From the NCBI RefSeq assembly GCF_013407935.1, contig NZ_JACBZU010000001.1:620001-684000 (forward strand): a DNA stretch of 64,000 nucleotides. Direction: 5' to 3'. The notes below the pieces were generated by a model. The model was not told where the DNA came from and searched no databases. It saw nothing but the letters and a program-made list of their open reading frames with translations. A program made the translations under genes and the position numbers. Below are positions 37,180-46,223 of this stretch, piece after piece. Source of the DNA: Allomuricauda sp. ARW1Y1. Lineage in GTDB: Bacteria > Bacteroidota > Bacteroidia > Flavobacteriales > Flavobacteriaceae. How positions within the stretch are numbered: position 1 is the stretch's first letter; the number at the start of each line of letters is the position of its first letter.

Positions 37180-37213
37180 AAAAAAGCCCCGACCAAATGG
37201 TCGGGGCTTTTTT
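37180..37213. terminator. Bidirectional terminator between MORN-like gene and efflux operon
   Basis: A long perfect inverted repeat, AAAAAGCCCCGACCA / TGGTCGGGGCTTTTT with a small loop. It can end the MORN-like gene on the plus strand and the RND permease gene on the minus strand. Confidence 0.9.
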
Positions 37214-37231
37214 CTTTCTGTATATCCTGAT

Positions 37232-40200
37232 TTACTCCGTTACCACCTCTGGGGTTTCGTGTTTTGAGGTCCAACTACGGATTCTGATTTTTAACCTGTA
37301 CGAAATATTGAACAATACCGGTACAATGATCAGTGTGAGGAATGTAGCCACCACCAGACCAAAAATCACGGTCCATGCTAAAGGTCCCCAGAAAATCACA
37401 TTGTCACCTCCCATGTATATTTGAGGGTCAAAATCTGAAAAGAGGCTCACAAAGTTGATGTTCAGACCAATGGCCAACGGAATAAGGCCCAATACCGTTG
37501 TAATGGCCGTTAGCAATACAGGCCGTAAGCGCGCCTTTCCTCCGACAATTATGGCTTCTGTCACATCTTCTCGACTCAATAAATCGTCGTCAGAAATACC
37601 TAGTTTCACTTTTTTACGGTCGATTAAGATTTGGGTATAATCCAATAGCACCACACCATTGTTCACCACAATCCCGGCCAAGGAGATGATACCCATCATG
37701 GTCATCATGATCACAAAGGGCCAGCCCGTGATGATCAAACCACCGAATACTCCGATAAAACTGAGGAAAATGGCCATCATAATAATGGCTGGTTTGGAGA
37801 TGCCACCAAACTGGAAAATCAAAAGCAACATAATCAATCCAAGTCCCAAAAAGAAGGCGCTCATTAAAAAGGCCATTTGTTTTTCTTGCTCCTCTATTTG
37901 TCCGGTGTAATCAATTTTGACTCCTTCGGGCAGTCCTTTGAACTCCTGCATTTCTTCCTGTATTTCCGCAACAATGGCCGCTGCATCGGTAAAGCCGGGT
38001 TTCAAGGCCGAGTATACGGTCACCACCCTTTTGGTGTCCACATGCTTGATGGCACTAAAGGAAGAGGTGTTCTTTTGGTCGGCCACGGCAGATACTGGAA
38101 TTTCCTTGATCTGCCCGTTGGAAGGGTCCCTAAAGATTATTTTCTGGTTGAACAAGGCGCTGGTATTGTAGCGGATATCCTCATCAAACCTTACGTTGAT
38201 GTTGTAATCCTCACCATCCTTTTTATAAATCCCAGCTTTGTCCCCAAAAATGGATCTACGTAGTTGCTGACCCACTTGACCCACGGACACTCCAAGTTCG
38301 CCGGCCTTTTCTCGGTTTACAACAACTTGCATTCCAGGCTTACCCTTGTTTACATCGACCTTAAGCTCCTCGATTCCAGCAATATTCTTGCTGTTGATGT
38401 AATTTCGCATGCGTTCGGCCGTATTGATGAGGGTGTCATAGTTTTGACCTTCAATTTCAATATTGATGGGGTATCCAGCAGGGGGTCCTACCGCATCTTT
38501 TTCTACCGAAATCGTAACCCCGGGATATACGCCGGTCAAGGTATCCTGAATCTGCTGCCTAAGCTCTTCCGTATCCAATCCGTTACGGTATTTGAATTCC
38601 CGCATGGACAAGGTAATCTTACCGCGATGCGGCATCTCTGCTGCGGAACCTCCCTCTGTAAAGGGGTTTTCTGCACCTTTACCTACCTGGGATACACTGG
38701 ATTGCACCAAATAGTTAAAATCACCATCGTTGTATTTGCTGCGACCGGTTACCCCGTATACCCTACTTTCAATATCCTTTGTAATGGCATTGGTCTTATC
38801 GATATCGGTTCCTTGTGGATATTCGATGTACACGTAAATTTCATTCGGTGTATTGTCTGGAAAGAACTCCACTTTGGTACGTTGCGTTTGTAGCGACATC
38901 CCAAAGAACACAAAAGAAAGAACTAGAAGAAGGGAGGTAAGGCCAAAATACCAGTACACATTTCTTCCTCTAAGGGCCTTTTTCAATTGGTTTTCATAGA
39001 AGTTTTCCAATCGCACCAAACTCTTGGTCTGGAAACGACGGGCGGAAGGTTTAAGGAAATACTTATAGATCCAGAACATGGCGGCCACAACGATCATTAA
39101 GGTACCGAGTCCCCGAACTTGTCCGCCCACAAAGTAGATAAACAACCCAAATCCTCCCAAAATGATGCTCAATCGAATCAACTGTTTTCTGGTAAGCTCT
39201 TTTTCCCCAATCTGCATAAACTGGGAAACGAGCATAGAGTTCATAAAAATGGCCACGAATAAGGAGGAACCCAAAACCACAGACAGGGTGATCGGGAAGA
39301 AGATCATAAACTCTCCCATGATACCTGGCCATGTTCCGAGTGGCACAAAGGCCGCCACTGTGGTTGCCGTAGAAATAATGATCGGGATGGCGATTTCCCC
39401 AATCCCTTTTTTGGCAGCTTCCTTGCGGGACATGCCTTCTTGCTCCATGAGTCGATATACGTTCTCGACCACCACTACACCATTATCCACCAGCATACCT
39501 AGTCCCATGATCAAACCAAACAGAATCATGGTATTGAGCGTGTAGCCCATGGCAGACAAGATCATGAAGGACATGAACATGGACATGGGTATGGCGAAAC
39601 CAACGAAAAGTGCATTGCGGAATCCTAAAAAGAACATGAGAACGGTCACCACGAGGATAATCCCGAAGATGATGTTGTTCACTAGGTCGTCAACTTGGTT
39701 CAAGGTCCTGCTGGACGAATCATTCGCAATAGTTACCGTAAGGTCCTTGGGATAGTAGTTTTCCCTAGCCTCATCAACAAGGTCACGGATGAGGTCCGAA
39801 GCCTCGATGGTATTTTTTCCAGAACGTTTTTTGATGTCCAACATCACTACGGGACTGCCATGCTCACGGGCATAGGTGGTTTTGTCTTCTTCCGAGAAAG
39901 TGACGGTAGCAATATCACGCAGATAGATGGCCCCGTTTTCAGATTTTACCACAAAGTTTTCCAGTTCCGATGGGTTTTCTATTTCACCCAAAATACGAAT
40001 GGTCCTTCGCTGGCCGCTGGTAATCAAGTTACCTGCGGACATTGTCATGTTGCCATTGGCAATGGCTTGGATCACATCGTCAAAGCTTACACGGGATGCC
40101 ATCATTTTGTACACATCCACGGCTACTTCGACTTCTTTTTCCTGTGCGCCCCTAATGTCAACCTCTTTGATCTGTGGGAGGTCTTCTATTTCGTCTTCCA

Positions 40201-40726
40201 GATACTCCGCGAACTCCTTTAGTTTTTCCACCGGATAATCCCCAGTAAGGTTCACGTTCATGATAGGAAACGACTCGGCAAGGTTGAGGTCGAATACGTT
40301 AGGTTCCACTTTGGCCCCATTGAAAATAGGCCAATCTTCACCGGCCTTTTCCGAGTCCACTTCGTCCTTTACTTTTTGCTTGGCGGTTTCCACGGCAATT
40401 TCTTCATCAAACTCAACAACGATCATAGAATAATCCTCTTGGGAGGTCGAGGTGATCTCGACCACATTACTGATATTTTTCAGCACATCTTCCAAAGGGT
40501 CGGTAATCAGTCGTTCCATATCCTCCGCCGTATTCCCCGGGTAAACGGTGCTTACGTAGATCTTCGTTTCTTCTACCTCGGGAAAATCTTCCCGCGGCAT
40601 GGAAAAATAGGCAGATAGCCCTATGATGAAGAACAGACCGATCATCACATAGATCACAGACGGATTGTCTATGGCCCACGATGATAGGCGAAATTCCTTA
40701 TTTGCGTTTTTTTCAGCTTTTTTCAT
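37232..40726 (-). CDS. RND efflux transporter permease
   Basis: 1164 residues with the twelve-helix AcrB-type layout. The proton-relay segment of helix 4 reads GMLVDNGVVVVEN: the first Asp of AcrB's DD pair is kept and the second is Asn, as in several other RND branches. It is the last gene of the tetR-tolC-adaptor-permease operon and pumps hydrophobic compounds or detergents outward using the proton gradient. Substrate unknown. Confidence 0.93.
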   Translation of the reverse strand: MKKAEKNANKEFRLSSWAIDNPSVIYVMIGLFFIIGLSAYFSMPREDFPEVEETKIYVSTVYPGNTAEDMERLITDPLEDVLKNISNVVEITSTSQEDYSMIVVEFDEEIAVETAKQKVKDEVDSEKAGEDWPIFNGAKVEPNVFDLNLAESFPIMNVNLTGDYPVEKLKEFAEYLEDEIEDLPQIKEVDIRGAQEKEVEVAVDVYKMMASRVSFDDVIQAIANGNMTMSAGNLITSGQRRTIRILGEIENPSELENFVVKSENGAIYLRDIATVTFSEEDKTTYAREHGSPVVMLDIKKRSGKNTIEASDLIRDLVDEARENYYPKDLTVTIANDSSSRTLNQVDDLVNNIIFGIILVVTVLMFFLGFRNALFVGFAIPMSMFMSFMILSAMGYTLNTMILFGLIMGLGMLVDNGVVVVENVYRLMEQEGMSRKEAAKKGIGEIAIPIIISTATTVAAFVPLGTWPGIMGEFMIFFPITLSVVLGSSLFVAIFMNSMLVSQFMQIGEKELTRKQLIRLSIILGGFGLFIYFVGGQVRGLGTLMIVVAAMFWIYKYFLKPSARRFQTKSLVRLENFYENQLKKALRGRNVYWYFGLTSLLLVLSFVFFGMSLQTQRTKVEFFPDNTPNEIYVYIEYPQGTDIDKTNAITKDIESRVYGVTGRSKYNDGDFNYLVQSSVSQVGKGAENPFTEGGSAAEMPHRGKITLSMREFKYRNGLDTEELRQQIQDTLTGVYPGVTISVEKDAVGPPAGYPINIEIEGQNYDTLINTAERMRNYINSKNIAGIEELKVDVNKGKPGMQVVVNREKAGELGVSVGQVGQQLRRSIFGDKAGIYKKDGEDYNINVRFDEDIRYNTSALFNQKIIFRDPSNGQIKEIPVSAVADQKNTSSFSAIKHVDTKRVVTVYSALKPGFTDAAAIVAEIQEEMQEFKGLPEGVKIDYTGQIEEQEKQMAFLMSAFFLGLGLIMLLLIFQFGGISKPAIIMMAIFLSFIGVFGGLIITGWPFVIMMTMMGIISLAGIVVNNGVVLLDYTQILIDRKKVKLGISDDDLLSREDVTEAIIVGGKARLRPVLLTAITTVLGLIPLAIGLNINFVSLFSDFDPQIYMGGDNVIFWGPLAWTVIFGLVVATFLTLIIVPVLFNISYRLKIRIRSWTSKHETPEVVTE

Positions 40727-40735
40727 TGTCCTGGA

Positions 40736-41920
40736 TTAGTTTTTGGCTGTTGTAGTTGAATCGATCACCTGAACTTTTTGTCCATCTCGTACCCTACGGG
40801 CACCTTCTACAATGACCTGACTGCCGGATGAGATTCCTTCAAGTACTTCCAAATAATCACCTTGGGTTCTACCGGGAGTTATAATGGATTTTTTGGCCAT
40901 CACCTCTCCGTTTTCCTCGCTAATCAGGTACACATATTGTTCTCCTTCCGCGTTTTCCGATACCACACTTTGTGGAATTAGAATCGCGTTCTCATTGGTG
41001 TAATCGTTGATTTTTACTTTGGCCGTCAAATTGGGCTTTACTTTTCCGTTCTTGTTGGGTACAGGAATCTCTACGCTAAAGGAACGGTTGCTGGGATTGA
41101 TAAAGTTTCCCGTTTGACGCACCTGAGTGGTAATGCTCTCGCCCAATACGGGAAAATAGACCTCTGCCTCTTTGCCTGGAGTTACGTTGGGTAAGTGGCT
41201 TTCGGGTACTTCCACATCAATGTACATATCGGATAGATTGACAATTCGGAAAATCTCTGAACCAGGTCCTGGGCTTACCACGGTACCCTGATCTTTTATA
41301 ATGTCGTCCACAATCCCTGAGAAAGGAGCACGGATAGAAGATTTCCCTACTTGGCTTTCCAATTGTTTCACGGCACTCTGTTGGGCCTCATACTGCGTTT
41401 TGGCCTGTAGGTACTGTATTTCCGAACCAATATTTTGTTCCCAAAGTCTCTTTTGACGCTCAAAAGTAGTCTTCGCCAGCTCGGCCTGGGTCCTTAACTG
41501 AGCCAATTGGCTGGAGAGTCCACCATCGTCAATGGAGGCCAGCAATTGCCCCTTTGATACACGTTGGCCTTCTTTTACATAAACACGGTAAAGGGTACCG
41601 GCCATTTCCGGGTATACCAAAACGTTTTGGTCGGTCATTACATCTCCTTGCAATTCCAAATAATGTTGAAATTGTTGTGGCTCTACGGTGAGTGCGGAAA
41701 CCAACGGTAATTTTGTGTTGTCCTCGAGTTCACCGATGGCCTCGTCCAATTGTTTTACTTGTGATTCCAACGCCTTCAGTTCTTCAGTGACGGAATTTCG
41801 TTTGGCGCGTATGGCCTCTACATCCTTACTGGCGATTACACTTTCTACGGAATTACCGCTACCGCTGCCGCACGAAGCAAGGACCAAGGTGGTTATTGTG
41901 ATATATATAGCTTTTTTCAT
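40736..41920 (-). CDS. RND efflux periplasmic adaptor lipoprotein
   Basis: 394 residues: lipoprotein signal with Cys17 (LVLASC), a coiled-coil hairpin (about 35-65 and 130-190) and lipoyl/beta-barrel domains typical of AcrA-type adaptors. It links the permease to the TolC-like protein. The permease gene starts 9 bases after its stop, and the TolC gene ends 23 bases upstream. Confidence 0.93.
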   Translation of the reverse strand: MKKAIYITITTLVLASCGSGSGNSVESVIASKDVEAIRAKRNSVTEELKALESQVKQLDEAIGELEDNTKLPLVSALTVEPQQFQHYLELQGDVMTDQNVLVYPEMAGTLYRVYVKEGQRVSKGQLLASIDDGGLSSQLAQLRTQAELAKTTFERQKRLWEQNIGSEIQYLQAKTQYEAQQSAVKQLESQVGKSSIRAPFSGIVDDIIKDQGTVVSPGPGSEIFRIVNLSDMYIDVEVPESHLPNVTPGKEAEVYFPVLGESITTQVRQTGNFINPSNRSFSVEIPVPNKNGKVKPNLTAKVKINDYTNENAILIPQSVVSENAEGEQYVYLISEENGEVMAKKSIITPGRTQGDYLEVLEGISSGSQVIVEGARRVRDGQKVQVIDSTTTAKN

Positions 41921-41943
41921 GATGGAATGGTTTTCTCCTTTGT

Positions 41944-43275
41944 TTATTGATTTATAATGTTTTCCAGCGCCGTTTTCTTATTGATCACGTCGACCATGGA
42001 TTGTAGATATTCTTGTTGACTGTTGTATAGCTGCGTCTGTGCCTGTCTCAATTCAAAACTGGTAGCCAGACCTTCGGAATATTTGATTTGGTTCTTTTTT
42101 TCGATGCGTTCGGCCAGGTCCAGATTGTCTTTGGAAGTGCCATATTGCTCAATGGCCAGAATATAATCGCTCTTGGCCGTTTCCAGTTGAAGACGAATAC
42201 GTGATTGGGTTTCGGTGAACTGGGTTTTGGCTTTTTCCAAGGCAATCTTGGCACGCTGGGTGCTGGCGCTTCGTTGCAGGGAACTGAAGATAGGAATATT
42301 GAGGTCTACCCCTAAAATAGAGGAACCGAACCACTGCTGCCCGCTGCTAAAAAAATTGAAACGATCGCTAAAGGAGTTTCCTCCATAGTTGACAAAAGCG
42401 TTCAAGGTGGGAAGCGCTCTGCTCTTGGCCAATTTTAACTCAAGGAAACGTTGTTCGTTGAGGTTGGCAGCCATTTTAAAATCTACGTTGTTCTCTATGT
42501 CAAATTCGGAATCGATAAGGCCTAAATCAATTTGCTTTTGGGTAAGGTCATCCAGATTTTCGGTCAGAACCGTTGGGGCCTCAATAGGGAGTCCAAGCAC
42601 CAGGTTCAACATTTGCCTTGTGATTTTCTCCATCCGCCGGGCGTTTTTAAGCTGATTTTCAACCGATGATAACGTAATCTGCAATTGGTCCACGCTCTCC
42701 TCATCTCCAAGTCCGTTCTCGTAAATACGTTTGGTTTCGTAGAGGTTCTCCTCCAAAGTGGCTTTGTTCTTTTCGGAAATCAGTACGCTTTCTTGGGCCA
42801 ACAATACGTTGCCGTAGGCTTCTACCACCGATTTACGAACATCCAGTTCGGTTTTTTCCTTGTTGTTCTGACTATAATCCAAAAAGGTTTTGGTGGCTTG
42901 AACGCCCACGATGTACGATCCATCAAAAATCTGTTGGGTCAAGGTTGCAGTGGCGGCAATGGATTGCGGCTGTCCAAAGACCACTTCTTGAAAGGTACCT
43001 GGTTCTCCGCCAAAAAATTCAGCGGGAATCTGGGCCACAGGTTGCTTCAACTGGTTTTGGTAGCTTACCGCTCCATTGATCTGGGGCAGTCCCGATGCAA
43101 TGGTCTCCCATTTTTGCTTTTGGGCATCAAGGATATCCCTTTCTGCATTTTGGGCAGTATAATTGTGCTCCAATGCATAGGTGATGGCCTGATCTAAGCT
43201 AAAACTCGGTATGGAGTCCTGCGCAGATGCCAACCAGGGCAATATAAATAGTAAGGTGATTAGTGTTTGTCGCAT
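41944..43275 (-). CDS. TolC family outer-membrane efflux protein
   Basis: 443 residues: signal peptide (about 1-18, ending LASA) and two outer-membrane efflux protein repeats of long helices. It forms the exit duct of the tripartite pump. Its start touches the TetR stop, so it is co-transcribed with the regulator. Confidence 0.93.
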   Translation of the reverse strand: MRQTLITLLFILPWLASAQDSIPSFSLDQAITYALEHNYTAQNAERDILDAQKQKWETIASGLPQINGAVSYQNQLKQPVAQIPAEFFGGEPGTFQEVVFGQPQSIAATATLTQQIFDGSYIVGVQATKTFLDYSQNNKEKTELDVRKSVVEAYGNVLLAQESVLISEKNKATLEENLYETKRIYENGLGDEESVDQLQITLSSVENQLKNARRMEKITRQMLNLVLGLPIEAPTVLTENLDDLTQKQIDLGLIDSEFDIENNVDFKMAANLNEQRFLELKLAKSRALPTLNAFVNYGGNSFSDRFNFFSSGQQWFGSSILGVDLNIPIFSSLQRSASTQRAKIALEKAKTQFTETQSRIRLQLETAKSDYILAIEQYGTSKDNLDLAERIEKKNQIKYSEGLATSFELRQAQTQLYNSQQEYLQSMVDVINKKTALENIINQ

Positions 43276-43881
43276 TTATTCTTGATTTGAATTGATGATT
43301 GAGTTGAGTATTTGTCTTCCTTTTGGGGTTACAATGCCCCTGAGGTGGTATTCCAGATAATAATCCAGCAGCTCCACTTTGTTGAAAATTTTGGTGGGAA
43401 AAAGGTTGTTGTCCTTAATGCTCATGACCCCGGAAAAATAAATTCTAGAAACAAATTCCACGTTGAGGTTGTCACGGTATATGCCCATTTGCATACCTCG
43501 TTTCACATTTTCGATGACACAGCCGTGCATGGAACTATACTGTCTCTCCTTAAGGGTGGCATGGACCTTGGGATAATACTTCTGTAATTGGTACAGGGGT
43601 GAGGATTTTTCATCTTTTAAATGCACCATCACAAATCTTTTGATTTCGTACAGTTCTTCAATTGGGTTTTTTTTCAGTTCTACGATGTTGTCTATTCCGC
43701 AAGTAATAAAGTCACACATGGTCATGGTCGACTCCTCCACCAGTTCCGTTTTGTTCTTAAAATGTGAATAGATGGTCTTTTTGGACATCCCCATCTCATG
43801 GGCCAAATCGTCCATGGTAACGCTCTTAAAGCCTAGGTTTAAGAACATTTCAGTTGCTTTTTGTATAATCGTCTCCCTCAT
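43276..43881 (-). CDS. TetR/AcrR family regulator of the efflux operon
   Basis: 201 residues from the ATG at 43881; the frame extends to 43920, but those codons cover the -7 box and operator. The N-terminal helix-turn-helix is MDDLAHEMGMSKKTIYSHF and the C-terminal half is a helical ligand-binding domain. It is the first gene of the efflux operon, whose promoter sits in a 15-bp-arm palindrome just upstream, so it most likely represses itself and the pump until an inducer binds. Confidence 0.92.
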   Translation of the reverse strand: MRETIIQKATEMFLNLGFKSVTMDDLAHEMGMSKKTIYSHFKNKTELVEESTMTMCDFITCGIDNIVELKKNPIEELYEIKRFVMVHLKDEKSSPLYQLQKYYPKVHATLKERQYSSMHGCVIENVKRGMQMGIYRDNLNVEFVSRIYFSGVMSIKDNNLFPTKIFNKVELLDYYLEYHLRGIVTPKGRQILNSIINSNQE

Positions 43882-43890
43882 AATCGGTGG

Positions 43891-43937
43891 CAAATGTAAC
43901 CACGGAAACTTTAAAAACAAAAAAAGTTTCCGTGGTT
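43891..43937 (-). promoter_or_regulatory. tetR promoter inside a long palindromic operator
   Basis: Inverted repeat with 15-bp arms (43898-43912 and 43923-43937, AACCACGGAAACTTT type) around a 10-bp A-rich centre. On the minus strand TTTG (43921-43918), a 19-base spacer and TACATTTG (43898-43891) form a textbook Bacteroidota promoter that overlaps the palindrome. The start codon is only 9 bases past the -7 box, so the mRNA is nearly leaderless. Confidence 0.85.
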
Positions 43938-44098
43938 TTACAATTTTTTAACGAAGGATTGATTTTTTGTTTTAACTGCGTTTTTTTCCGTGGACATATA
44001 CGGGAACCACCGCTGTTTTTTGATGGGACTCATTTTCTTCGAGGGGACCCAACCTCCAAAAAAAAGGTCGGAATTGGCGCAGGTACTTTTTACTTCGG

Positions 44099-44530
44099 TT
44101 ATGCTTCTTTGGATTCGTCATGATTATCGTTTTTGATTTTTTGAACATATGCTTTAAAGGCTTCTTCTCCCTCTTCCTTCCAAAATTGATCGTAGTGTTT
44201 CCACTCATCAAAATCCCGTCTCCAGGATCCACATTTGTTGGACGACTTCATCTTCTTTTTGTGACTGCTGCCCTTGCTTTTTCCGCCACCGCCGCCAAAA
44301 CCGAACAGCAATTTGGCAAGAATGAACACTCCAAGTGCCTGCCAGTAGGTAACGGTTCCAACTCCGAACAAATCAGGCATGAGCCAGTTCCAGAGGCGCA
44401 TCAGTAGATAATTGGCCAAAAGAAAGACCAAGATTCCCAAGACGACCATGGCAATGACTTTTACTACTTTTTTTACGGTGTTCTCCACCTTCTTTTCTAC
44501 AGCTTTTTCAAATTCTTTTTTATGCTCCAT
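44099..44530 (-). CDS. Two-helix membrane protein coupled to an ECF sigma factor
   Basis: 143 residues: a charged N-terminus, hydrophobic helices at about 24-46 and 58-78, a glycine-rich stretch (FGFGGGGGKS) and a long charged C-terminus. It overlaps the ECF sigma gene by 11 bases, so the two are probably translationally coupled. Position suggests it could restrain the sigma factor, but no recognised anti-sigma domain is seen. Confidence 0.75.
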   Translation of the reverse strand: MEHKKEFEKAVEKKVENTVKKVVKVIAMVVLGILVFLLANYLLMRLWNWLMPDLFGVGTVTYWQALGVFILAKLLFGFGGGGGKSKGSSHKKKMKSSNKCGSWRRDFDEWKHYDQFWKEEGEEAFKAYVQKIKNDNHDESKEA

Positions 44531-45068
44531 GACTCATTTCTTTTAAGTTTTCCAATTTTTTTGATAGTTCAGACATGGCCCTATGTCTTCGTGACATGAG
44601 GGTCCCTGCCGGTATTCCTGTTTTTTCAGCTATTTGTTTGTAATGGTATCCTTCAAAATCTATGGCAATGACGATATCCCGGTAAGGCGCTTTTAAATCC
44701 TGCACGGCCTTTTTGAGGGCCTGTTCCATTTCCGGGGAGTAACTATTGTCCGCATCACCATAAAAGAACTCTGCGAATTCGCGCCATTGTTGGTCAATGT
44801 TCTCGCTGGGCACTTTTTTCTCTTTTCTCCCGCGCATAATGTCCACAATCCTGTTGCGAATGGCGTTGTACACAAATCCACCCACGTTATTTATGGGAAT
44901 GGCATCTTCCGATCGGGAGAATATCCGTAGGGCAACATCCTGCACAATATCTTCGGCATCCCGTTCCGATGTGTCCCTGATCTTCGACTGCACATACGAC
45001 CGCAACGATCCGTACTCCTCCGTGAAGAAGTTGGTTAGGTTGTTATGGTTATCGGTTTTGGCTGCCAT
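44520..45068 (-). CDS. ECF-type RNA polymerase sigma factor
   Basis: 182 residues: sigma region 2 (about 15-90, with AEDIVQDVALRIF) and region 4 (about 125-172, YHYKQIAEKTGIPAGTLMSRRHRA). There is no long regulatory extension. It is followed by the overlapping membrane-protein gene and is divergent from the prenyl synthase gene. The regulon is unknown. Confidence 0.92.
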   Translation of the reverse strand: MAAKTDNHNNLTNFFTEEYGSLRSYVQSKIRDTSERDAEDIVQDVALRIFSRSEDAIPINNVGGFVYNAIRNRIVDIMRGRKEKKVPSENIDQQWREFAEFFYGDADNSYSPEMEQALKKAVQDLKAPYRDIVIAIDFEGYHYKQIAEKTGIPAGTLMSRRHRAMSELSKKLENLKEMSHGA

Positions 45069-45239
45069 TTGGTTACTTCGGGTTGCTCTTCACTAATAGA
45101 GACGGAGTAAAAGGATTCTATTGCACCTTTTTGGAAACTTTTTTTCAAAGGATTGACTTTTAGATGTTTGGTGTGGATAACAACTGATTTTAAAAGTAGC
45201 CCATCCTCAAATTCAATATTTGAATGTATTTTTGACTCC

Positions 45240-46223
45240 ATGTCAGATATCGATATCATTAGTCAGTACAGAGCTCAGTTTGTTACGTACCTCGAACAAA
45301 GAACCCAATTAGGGGAACCCAAAAATCTGTACGAGCCCGTACAGTATATTTTGGGATTGGGAGGCAAACGCATGCGGCCTATACTCACCTTGATGACGGC
45401 CGAGGCCTTTGGCGGAAAGGTAGCGGATGCCATGGATGCGGCCTTGGCCGTGGAAATGTTCCACAATTTTTCCTTGGTACATGATGATATTATGGATGAC
45501 GCTCCCTTGCGAAGAGGTAAGGTGACCGTTCATGAAAAATGGGATGTGAACACGGGAATTCTATCCGGCGACGCCATGTTGATTCTTTCCTATCAATGTT
45601 TTGAAAGCTACCCTCCTGAAATCTATGCGGAGCTGACCAAATTGTTCAGCAAGACCGCTTTGGAGGTTTGCGAAGGGCAGCAATATGATGTGGATTTTGA
45701 GACCCGGGACGATGTGACCATCCCCGAATACCTGAAAATGATTGAGTACAAAACCTCCGTTCTCGTGGCAGCTGCCATGAAGATGGGTGCGATTGTGGCA
45801 AAGGTCCCCGACAGGGATGCCAATGCCATTTATGAGTTTGGCCGAAATCTGGGCATTGCTTTTCAATTACAGGACGATTATTTGGATGCCTTTGGCGACC
45901 CCAAAACCTTTGGCAAGCAAGTGGGAGGTGATATTATGGAGAACAAAAAGACGTATCTGTACCTGAAATCCTTGGAAAATGCCTCCAAAGACAATCAAGA
46001 AGGGTTGTTGCACCTGTATTCCATCAAACCAGAAGATTCTACAGCTAAGGTCGCTGCGATAAAAGCAATTTTTAAGGAAAGTGGAGCAGTGGAGGCAACC
46101 AAAAAAGCGATACAAGACTTCACCCAAAGGGCCTTTGAAGCCTTGGCAGATACCAACCTGCCAGAGAACAAAAAAACTTTGCTAAAGCAGTTTGGAAAAA
46201 ATTTGATGGAGCGTACCGTTTAG
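45240..46223 (+). CDS. Short-chain trans-polyprenyl diphosphate synthase
   Basis: 327 residues from the ATG at 45240, six bases after a TATTTTTG -7-like element; the frame opens at 45153 but those residues are not family-like. The two Asp-rich motifs are DDIMD (82-86) and LQDDYLDAFGD. A Phe five residues before the first motif favours a short-chain (FPP/GGPP) product. The opposing lycopene cyclase gene suggests GGPP for carotenoids; this is inference. The two stops share four bases. Confidence 0.9.
   Translation: MSDIDIISQYRAQFVTYLEQRTQLGEPKNLYEPVQYILGLGGKRMRPILTLMTAEAFGGKVADAMDAALAVEMFHNFSLVHDDIMDDAPLRRGKVTVHEKWDVNTGILSGDAMLILSYQCFESYPPEIYAELTKLFSKTALEVCEGQQYDVDFETRDDVTIPEYLKMIEYKTSVLVAAAMKMGAIVAKVPDRDANAIYEFGRNLGIAFQLQDDYLDAFGDPKTFGKQVGGDIMENKKTYLYLKSLENASKDNQEGLLHLYSIKPEDSTAKVAAIKAIFKESGAVEATKKAIQDFTQRAFEALADTNLPENKKTLLKQFGKNLMERTV

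Noticed and set aside
43972..44232. 86-residue minus-strand frame after the ECF-linked membrane gene
   Set aside because: It overlaps that gene in another frame and has no features of its own.
45035..45259. 74-residue minus-strand frame spanning the ECF sigma gene start
   Set aside because: It overlaps the sigma gene in another frame and extends into the prenyl synthase gene; no family features.
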